Shown one piece after another: positions 55,301 through 64,000 of a DNA stretch of 64,000 bases. A program made the position numbers and the translations under genes. Numbering within the stretch: position 1 is the stretch's first letter; each line of letters starts with the position of its first letter. The DNA is taken from positions 127,172,505 through 127,236,504 of the forward strand of contig NC_134703.1 of NCBI RefSeq assembly GCF_043290135.1, given 5' to 3'. Below the pieces are notes generated by a model. The model was not told the origin of the DNA, did no database searches, and saw nothing but the letters and a program-made list of their open reading frames with translations. Source of the DNA: Rhipicephalus microplus (taxonomy: Eukaryota > Arthropoda > Arachnida > Ixodida > Ixodidae).

Positions 55301-56823
55301 ACCTAATGAAACCCTACATGCGACGAAAAGCAGTAGTAAACCTTGCACTCAATGTTCCTGAGGATGAGGGCGCGGAAATCCTTTGTCTTTCCGATGGCAC
55401 GGTCAGCAGCACATTGTCCGATAGGGTAGACACAGGGAACACCCTAAGTAAGGCTCAAGAGGAAGATTTAGAGCTTTTAGTACAGGAATTCGCTACCGTT
55501 TTCTCCGAGAAGCCAGGCAAAACGGATGTGATTAAGCACGACATTGAGCTGACGGTTAACAAGCCGATCAGCTGTAAGCCGTATCGGGTGTCACCTAGAC
55601 AGAGAGAGATACTAGAGGCCGAAATTCGCCGCATGATCGACCTAGGTGTTATCATCGAAGCAGACAGTGATTTCACCTCGCCTTTGATTTTGGTTGAGAT
55701 TCCGGGCCGTGATCCAAGGCCATGCGTGGACTATCGCCGCCTGAACTCTGTAACAGTCGACCAGACTTACCCTATTCCTAACATTGAAGAGAGGGTAGAG
55801 ACAGTGTCTAAGGCGAAATACATTTCTACGTTAGACCTTGTTAGGGGGTATTGGCAGGTCCCTTTGACAGAGCGCGCGAGTCGATACGCTGCTTTTATCT
55901 CACCCCTGGGCACTTTTCGTCCTTTGATGATGAGCTTTGGGCTCAAGAACGCGCCGTATTGTTTCAGCCGCCTGATGGATAAGGTTCTCCACGGGCTCGA
56001 GAAATTTGCGCTGCCTTACCTAGACGATGTGGCGATATTTTCGGACAAATGGGAAGACCATGTTGAACACCTTCGGATGGTTTTGGAACGGGTCAAAAAT
56101 GCAGGTCTTACGGTAAAGAGAGAGACATGTCATTTGGGCTGTGCTGAAGTAAGCTATTTAGGGCACATTGTAGGAAATGGGCGTCGTCGACCGTCCGAAC
56201 TCAAGGTAGCCGCGGTGGTCGGTTATCGTCGTCCCAGCACTAAGACCGAGATGAGAGCATTCCTCGGCCTCACAGGTTACTATCAGCATTACGTCCCGAA
56301 TTACTCCGAGATTGCCAGCCCTTTGACAGATAGTTTACGCAAGACCGAACCTGTGAACATTCAATGGGACTCTAAAAAGGAAGACGCTTTTCAGAAGCTG
56401 AAGCACGCATTGAGTGAGAAACCCGTCTTGAGGGCACCGGATTTTGCACAACCTTTCACTATTCAGTGTGATGCAAGCGAACGCGGTTTAGGAGCAGTGC
56501 TATGTCAGACGGACCAGAGTGGAGAGGAGCGGCCGGTTTTGTATTTGAGTCGCAAATTGAGCAGCAGGGAAGAGGCTTATAGCACTTCGGAAAAAGAATG
56601 TGCTTGCATTGTTTGGGCCGTACGAAAACTAGGCTGCTATGTTGCTGGCTCTAAGTTTATTATAGAAACTGATCACTCTCCACTAACCTGGTTACACCAA
56701 ATGTCACCTAAGAATGGTCGTTTGCTCAGATGGAGCATAGCACTGCAGCAGCACAATTTCGAGGTGCGCTACAAGAGAGGTGGCCTTCATACAAATGCAG
56801 ACGCCCTAAGTCGAGCGTTTTGA
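52384..56823 (+). CDS. Gag-pol polyprotein of the Gmr1-like retrotransposon (1479 aa)
   Basis: One uninterrupted frame. The ATG at 52384 (MEKFKVQELL) is preferred to the upstream GTG at 52294. Domains by residue: charged coiled coil about 30-95; capsid about 105-275 with a SCAN-like stretch around LMVLEQFYRGIPEEVRLWV; CCHC zinc knuckle CYSCGEKGHMARSC 344-357; protease LRDSAAT, Asp395, with alanine where DTG/DSG enzymes have glycine; integrase with HHCC zinc module (H643, H650, C680, C683) and catalytic D713, D772, E807 (34 residues between the last two), then a GPY/F-like WEGPATVLS. Next come reverse transcriptase about 1050-1250 with YLDD 1212-1215, and RNase H with D1363 (CDASERGLG) and D1430 (ETDHSPLTWL), ending NADALSRAF. 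Gag packages the RNA; pol copies and integrates it. No frameshift or stop separates gag and pol. Confidence 0.95.
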   Translation: MEKFKVQELLEICQELNISVGSVKRKQQILEHLGKEEVSLEEAIEARETILAKKEERERLAREQREEEIRRDREDKEHEIRLKELELRMSVGNQNSGGGESKIKDLIHTFKAGDDIALYLVHFERACENAGFSRETWPQKLICVLPGEVSDVIARMNKEDSEVYDRVKAALLRKCRLSTEAFRLRFRHSKRGNESHSDYAYQIRANFEEWLKSAQVYGNHDKVIELMVLEQFYRGIPEEVRLWVQDRMKDVDMNRAAELAEDYCSRRSLRNTPRTSEKNEKVESWSGNQGRKRFARNNWKPENSKLLDNQQGKDSEGTKAAPSSGSKAPGDIAHALEARKPVVCYSCGEKGHMARSCKRHMAFATIQESEDSLKLLKPYMRTLSVNGRMCRVLRDSAATMDVAHPSCVSSEDYIGECAWIRQVAEKQSVCLPIARVVIEGPFGQLCTEAAISANLPEHFPYLFSNKSEEMLKTRGESFATEIACMALTRSKARELTQQLSSSPSGEQTSEGSVGKPEVVATENESAMRVVETETGAMVDNSEEISLTPENEDLVTGSVLTPASTSWCQLARTDRATLVVDQKADLALSMLLDAIHKEGNSRKNVSFYTQNEVLHRRYENAKGRVYNQVVVPLKYRRNILDLAHSNAWAGHLGIKKTKAKLAQEFYWPGCWKDVEMFVRGCDTCQRIGKSTDKWKAPMKLVPIVTEPFRRLVIDIVGPLPPSKSGYRYVLTALCVATKFPEAIALKELSSVCVVDALLSIFSRVGFPSEIQCDNGSVFTSCLTTTFLERCGIKIAHSSIHHPQSNPVERMHSVMKRVLRALCFEHKSDWEGCIPAAMFSLRSAPHESTGFSPAELVYGRNLRGPLHLIRESWTGYGEDPNVVSYVLDLLGRLGTTREVVESNMRAAQALSKARYDKSARKRVFRVGDEVMLLCPSRKNKLDVQWEGPATVLSVLSDTNYEVKWGRKCPKVYHSNLMKPYMRRKAVVNLALNVPEDEGAEILCLSDGTVSSTLSDRVDTGNTLSKAQEEDLELLVQEFATVFSEKPGKTDVIKHDIELTVNKPISCKPYRVSPRQREILEAEIRRMIDLGVIIEADSDFTSPLILVEIPGRDPRPCVDYRRLNSVTVDQTYPIPNIEERVETVSKAKYISTLDLVRGYWQVPLTERASRYAAFISPLGTFRPLMMSFGLKNAPYCFSRLMDKVLHGLEKFALPYLDDVAIFSDKWEDHVEHLRMVLERVKNAGLTVKRETCHLGCAEVSYLGHIVGNGRRRPSELKVAAVVGYRRPSTKTEMRAFLGLTGYYQHYVPNYSEIASPLTDSLRKTEPVNIQWDSKKEDAFQKLKHALSEKPVLRAPDFAQPFTIQCDASERGLGAVLCQTDQSGEERPVLYLSRKLSSREEAYSTSEKECACIVWAVRKLGCYVAGSKFIIETDHSPLTWLHQMSPKNGRLLRWSIALQQHNFEVRYKRGGLHTNADALSRAF

Positions 56824-57358
56824 CTCGTCAAAAGACGCGGAAGGTTTGTTTGATTTTTTTGTTTACCTTTACCTAGTTTATGTGTACTTTTTTTTTTCAA
56901 TGTGTTACAGTGAGGGCGTAGAGAAATTTTTCACTGACTCCCTCGTTGTCCCGAGCTCTACAGTTTGCTTGTTTAGCTTGATTATAATGTTATCTCGATT
57001 CCAAATGGAGTTACGTATGAAAGAGTTACTGGACACTTGTCCCGATTGGTATGCACATTGTTTCCTTGAGCTTAAGTTATTAAGATAAGATGTTTGCTTT
57101 GTAAAATCGGAGGCCTGGCGATGAGAGTGGCGTGCGCGCGGTGCTTGTCGCATTGTGTGTGGTTGACAAAGGTCGTTTCTTGGAGCTTGTCACCCACTTT
57201 TCACCGAAGCGGGGCGCAGAGGCCAGCTCTTGGAGCATTCCAGTTTGACCAGGCCCTTCGAGAAAGCAAGAGCCTTGCCGGAACGTCGCCGACATCGACC
57301 CGGCCGAGCTGCATGGAACAACTCGACCTCCCGATGTATCATCTGGCGGCGGGGGTGC
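56824..57358 (+). other. 3' untranslated part of the Gmr1-like element, with polypurine tract
   Basis: 535 bp between the gag-pol stop and the 3' LTR. An 80-codon hydrophobic frame at 56846-57088 has no env-like features and is probably spurious. GGCGGCGGGGG at about 57345-57355 is the probable plus-strand primer. Confidence 0.65.
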
Positions 57359-58010
57359 TGTTGTGCCTCGCCCAAGTTCCACGTGGTCTTCGCGGCCTGC
57401 TGGCACCTGGCAGCTGTTGATGAGTCAACCCTGCACCGGGACGGCGACGGACGCGGACAATCTGGAAAAACCACGTCGCCGGCTCCTCTTGACACAAAAG
57501 TCGTTGGCCAAGCTTTTGTCAGCCGCCGAGAGCAACACTCCGAAGCAGCGTCGACCCAGCAGCTGTACGGGGTATTCTGCCTTGCTTGAGTCAACCTGGC
57601 TGCATCAGGGAGCGACTTTGCGCATGGGATTCCACGTCATCTCACTGTGGTGCCACGCTGGCGCGTGGGGTCTCCCTCACCAAACAGCGAACTGGGCATG
57701 TCTTGCCCCTTTCCTAGGTTCAGAGGGAGGCGGTGTTTGGCTTTCCCTCTTCGGGGACGGAGAGGAAGACGACGATCTCATTGGAGTATCCTGCGCATAA
57801 ATTTTCTTTGCAAGGGATCTTGGGAAGGCGGACGATGTATAAAAACGCTAGCGCAGAGGCGCTCGTGTGTGATTCTCTTTTCATGTTGTACCACGCTACC
57901 ATGTAAATACTGTATATAAACATTTTTTTCTCCTTCTCCGGCTTCTCTACTCGTCCTCTCCGGGGACTCGGATGGCCCGAGTCCGCACCACGCTACCCAA
58001 AGGCGCAACA
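57359..58010 (+). repeat. 3' LTR of the Gmr1-like element
   Basis: 652 bp, apparently identical to 51527-52178; its TATA box is at 57838-57845. Confidence 0.95.
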
Positions 58011-58014
58011 ATAC

Positions 58015-59064
58015 CTAGTTTTACAGCGAAGGCTGTCATAAGGTGACAACAGCCGTTAGTGGCGCTGTATGATGTTGTCTGCCGCTGCCACCGAACACCA
58101 TAGCACAAAATATATATTAGAAAAAATTAAACGAAAAAAATAGGCTCAGATAGAATTTGGACCCGGTCCCTATATATGACGACACATGGCCTGATATTGA
58201 AGGTGTTGTGGGATGACCAAGGACGTTCTATAGAACCTCGGGAGTGGCAGTCCGGGCCGCCGCCAACAAGAGCAAGTGAAGCCGCCGGCGGCCATATTGC
58301 AATAGGAAAAACAGGGTGGAACCACCATAGACCGCAATAGAATACGCGCGTTGCGCACTATTGCGGCACAAAGGAATTCTAGTATATATTGGGTGTTTTA
58401 AGAAATGTGCCTGCAGATGCTCCAGATCAAGGGGAACGCCACATTTGCTCGCTTCTTTGATATATGTGCTTGTGTGTGTGTCGGCAGATTACCAGAGAAC
58501 ATATATAAGCAAGTTGAAATAATCACAGGTAAAGTTAGAAAAGAGAGGTAAACTGGGAGTCACCAGTTTTGGGTAAAAGAGAGGTAAACTTGGGAGTCAC
58601 CTGTAATTAAACTGGTGACTCCCAAGAAGTAAACTGGGAGTCACCAGTAATCATTCTAGAGTTATCGAATTCTAACCAGTTTACAGGCGGAACCAAAACC
58701 GAATCACCGATGTCACGTGCAAAAGACAAACTCATGGAGAGAGTACCCCAAATGAACCATTTATAATAACGATTGTAGTGGCGTTAGTTATGCATAATAT
58801 TTATCAACTTCCGTTGGCGACGTGTGTTGTCATGGCAAGCGCAGCCTTCAGAGCCTAAAAACGAGGTATACCTCGATGTTATATATGACGCCACTCACTC
58901 ATTTTGGCAACTTCGTCTATATTCTGGTTTCTGTTTCGTCGGCAAGATAGAACGGATTTCAAAAGTGTCTCATTTTGTTTTAGACGCAATTGTTTATTTT
59001 TGTCACTACATTCTATTGAAGCTTCATCAAGGAGGTAGAAACTAACAGGTTTGTGCAGATGCGC
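58015..59064. other. Unassigned sequence with a cluster of short inverted repeats
   Basis: 58543-58650 holds four copies, three direct and one inverted, of a TAAACTGGGAGTCACCAGT phrase, able to fold into alternative hairpins. The rest has no recognised content. Confidence 0.5.
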
Positions 59065-59254
59065 TCGGAAAGCAGGAAATGGAGGTGGAAATGTTGTAGG
59101 CCCGTGTACTCAGATTTGGGTGCACGTTAAAGAACCCCAGGTGGTCAAAATTTCCGGAGCCCTCCACTACGGCGTCTCTCATAATCAAATGGTGGTTTTG
59201 GGACGTTAAACCCCACAAATCAATCAATCAATCAATCAATCGGAAAGCAGGAAA
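59065..59254 (+). mobile_element. 5'-truncated Ruka-like SINE, 15-bp target duplication
   Basis: The body 59080-59239 is flanked by TCGGAAAGCAGGAAA at 59065-59079 and 59240-59254. It lacks the tRNA head and begins at TGGAGGTGGAAATGTTG. The 3' body and (ATCA)n tail are intact and very close to the copy at 23003-23268. Confidence 0.9.
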
Positions 59255-60244
59255 AATTGAAAATGCACTGCCAGGCTACAGTTTGGTTGTCTGCCCCGTT
59301 CTGACGAAGCAGCATTCTTCGAAGTGAATAGAACAGAGATGGTCACCGTTCGTAGCCCTCCAACTATTTCTTCGAACAGCACGTTTCTAGGCAGAACGCA
59401 GCGCACTGTCTTTCTGAAACCTGTAACCCGGATAATCACGGCATTGAATTGTTTTCTATGTTTGCAAATTCCTTGATAAACATGCACGAAATTCGATATT
59501 CACTCGCCAAAAAAATTATTTCTGCACGCCGTCAGTCTTGCCTTGTAAGGCAACACCAGGAAACTTGGAATTCAAAGAGCATTCAGACGTCCTATACTCA
59601 TTCCAATGTTTGATACGTGCAGTCACGGACCACAAGTCCTTCGCCTATAAACTTAAAACTCAGGGACAACGTCGTGTCAGCGAGGATTTAAAGCTTCAAG
59701 TTACCTTCTATACAGCTATACGCATGTATTACACGCATGCGCACCTTTGATATTGTTTCTAATTTCACAAAATACGCGAAAAAACAGGCGATCGTCAGCG
59801 AACGAAGCGAGAATACTTACACGTGAAAAGTGATCCCAGGCGTCTTCTTGATGCGATTTGTGCCCCCATAAGCGGCGCACGAAGTCACAATGCCGTTTTA
59901 AAATCTTCAACTGTTTTACAAAAGCGTGTCACAGTCTCCAAAGGCCACTGCAAAGGCGGAGCTACGAAGCGCACTTTCTCGTCTCCTTCCGATTCTTTCC
60001 TTTTCCAATATGGCGGCGACCGGCATCACTTATCGGGGCGCACCTCCACTCCAGAAGACATAGTATAGAACCTCCTTGGGGATGACTGATTATATATATA
60101 TGTAGCGTAGCTTATAAAAAATGGCAACAGTGTCGGCGTTCTACGCTTTTCTAGTGAAGCTAAGTGCAGTGAAGATTTGATGTCAGTTATGCTTGATGTG
60201 CGCGGGTAGTTTTTTTTTTATATGAAGTGAACAGCCTATTTTTG
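59255..60244. other. Unassigned sequence
   Basis: Short frames only; no family recognised. Confidence 0.35.
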
Positions 60245-61175
60245 TACTGACGCCAACCTATGTATGAGGTAGGTCTGATGCGTATTCCATACTAAGGAGG
60301 CGTATTCAATTTGTGAGAGTACTATAGGGTCTTCTAAGCAAGAAGTTTAGTCTCGGAGCTCGCCGGATGCAAATTTCTTATTATGAAGGCAAGAGATCTC
60401 TGGATGCTCTACTAACAATCGCGCCTATACGAGCTATTCATTATAGCACAGATGATAAATGAACACCAAGGTACACTTTATGGTGGGTACAGAATCTATG
60501 GGTAGGTTGTGCAACGTGTAGTCGTGTAACGCGGGGTTGACCATTGTTCCGAACCTGATAGCTTTTGCTTTATTTACGCTAATTTGCATTTGCCACTAAT
60601 TACATCATTTATTCAGATTTTCTATAGGTCGGACTGAAAGTAGCAGGTGTCCTGAGGGTTAGTAATTTGTCTGTAAATCACGCAGTTATCCGCAAGTAAT
60701 CTGACTGTGGAAGGCATACCACTACTGATATCTTTTAAATAAACAAAAACGAGATAGGCTCGAGCACGGAACCCTCCGGTGCGCCAGGTTTAACGTGCAT
60801 TAACGGAAACGAATGATTAATAACGAAGACAGATCGGTGCCGTTTAGTTAAGAAGTTGGTAATTCAATTAGGAATTTTCGTATTTATGTTAGGACCTGTA
60901 AGTTTATGAACAAACCGCAAGAGAGGGACCTTGTCAAAGGCTTTCGCGAAGTCAACAAACATAGCGTCAGTTTGATGCACGCAGTGAACAGAGTGATGAA
61001 AATCGTTAGTTAATTCGAACTGTTGCGTTTCGCAAGAACGACCATGAAGAAAACCGTGCTGATAGATATAGAAGAAACTATGTTCCGTAAGACTTCTTGC
61101 AAGGAAGCAAGCTTTTACCGGGTGCTGCGTGGTGATTTTTTTCCTGCGATGGCTGGCACCTAGCAGTGGCTTCAC
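60245..61175 (-). pseudogene. CR1/Jockey-like LINE reverse transcriptase fragment, minus strand
   Basis: On the minus strand the frame 60864-61175 reads QHGFLHGRSCETQQ, then MFVDFAKAFDKV (palm motif near 60930-60965) and HKLTG. After a frame break the next conserved block appears as PGAPEGSVLEPISFLF (normally SGVPQGSVLGP) around 60750-60800, and later VYLGVHLS near 60460. The catalytic FADD region is decayed. The fragment is truncated at both ends and multiply shifted. Confidence 0.75.
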
Positions 61176-61424
61176 GTGCTAAAAAAAAAAGTTCGTTTCT
61201 TCACATTCCTGCTAGATGACGCCATATGTCACGTAGCGCTTCCACACAGAAAAGTTTGGCGTCTTTTGGATCAAAGCATGGATATACGCGGCAATTTTTG
61301 TTCCTGACACAGTTTGTTAATGATAACATTACGTGTAAAGAAAGCAGTTGAAGAAGCTTGGACGAGAGTTCGGACAAAGAAAAAAAGCTTTACAAGGAAA
61401 GTCATTAAAAGTCACTCAACATTT

Positions 61425-61605
61425 CATGTAGATATGTTTAGAAAAAGTGCTTAACGATTTAGATAACACGGTACTGCACTATGAGAAAGCAGAAAGTCAA
61501 CACTAAGGCGAAGTAAGAAGACCTGTATGTGTTTAGAAAAAAAAAAAGTGGCTAGCGATTCAGAGTTCTTGGTTCTTTACTGTGGGAGAGCTGAAAGCCG
61601 TCCAC
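61425..61605 (-). repeat. Two reversed ~70-bp modules
   Basis: GATATGTTTAGAAAAAGTGC...GATTTAGATAACACGGTACT and a second unit ending GGGAGAGCTGAAAGCCGTCC are complements of the module seen in copies A and B, here outside the duplicated unit. Confidence 0.65.

Positions 61606-64000
<2,395 letters not shown>

Larger units (their letters stand above)
51523..58014 (+). mobile_element. Intact Gmr1-like Ty3/Gypsy LTR retrotransposon
   Basis: The element 51527-58010 (6484 bp) has LTRs at 51527-52178 and 57359-58010, both 652 bp, with no difference found by eye. The 4-bp target duplication ATAC lies at 51523-51526 and 58011-58014. Just inside are a primer-binding-like TGGCTGGCAGC (52180) and a purine-rich GGCGGCGGGGG before the 3' LTR. 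A single gag-pol frame fills the interior. Integrase lies before reverse transcriptase, the arrangement of Gmr1-like elements. All visible requirements for autonomous transposition are present. Confidence 0.93.

Noticed and set aside
56846..57088. Possible env-like protein after gag-pol
   Set aside because: Only 80 codons, hydrophobic because of T-rich DNA, with no signal peptide cleavage pattern, cysteine set or fusion motif.

Overview
This is repeat-dominated eukaryotic (arthropod) nuclear DNA, most likely from a hard tick (Ixodidae). The main evidence is several copies of a tRNA-headed SINE that I recognise as the tick family Ruka, together with tick-type LINEs (RTE, L1/Tx1-like, CR1-like, and an RNase H-bearing I/R1-like LINE), Ty3/Gypsy elements and long dinucleotide and TATC microsatellites. 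There is no bacterial-style gene organisation. Almost every substantial coding region belongs to a transposable element. The main host-gene candidate is a repeat-containing membrane-protein reading frame at 34.3-35.3 kb. The assignment to ticks is inference from repeat families; species cannot be read from the window.

Layout. 1-650: 3' end of an RNase H-bearing LINE. 1.15-13.99 kb and 14.57-24.44 kb: two diverged direct copies (A and B) of one long composite unit. Its order is a TATC microsatellite module, a ~145-bp tandem array interrupted by a GC-rich element, a plus-strand L1/Tx1-like LINE, an array of ~70-bp modules in both orientations, then a minus-strand L1/Tx1-like LINE and a tRNA-like sequence. 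Copy A later gained a solo LTR, a GGAC-minisatellite repeat, an AAC repeat and a SINE. Copy B gained a Ruka SINE. 24.44-32.96 kb: a Gypsy pol fragment split by two insertions: a complete but 5'-inverted RTE LINE (itself carrying a Ruka SINE), and a 2.2-kb TIR DNA transposon with a TA target duplication. 33.0-37.9 kb: TE fragments, the seven-repeat protein ORF, more LINE pieces, and a minus-strand LTR plus gag remnant. 37.9-47.5 kb: comparatively TE-poor, CpG-rich sequence without a recognisable gene, perhaps regulatory DNA. 47.5-51.5 kb: SINE, minisatellite and microsatellite sequence plus one 133-codon ORF. 51.5-58.0 kb: an intact, very young LTR retrotransposon. 58-64 kb: SINE, a CR1-like LINE fragment, microsatellite and unassigned sequence.

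The outstanding object is the element at 51527-58010. It has two 652-bp LTRs that look identical, a 4-bp target duplication (ATAC) and one uninterrupted 1479-codon gag-pol frame. Its domain order is capsid, zinc knuckle, protease, integrase, reverse transcriptase, RNase H. Integrase before reverse transcriptase is the order of the unusual Gmr1-like branch of Ty3/Gypsy, and its capsid carries a SCAN-like segment, as expected if SCAN domains came from Gmr1-like gag. Nothing visible prevents it from being an active autonomous element.
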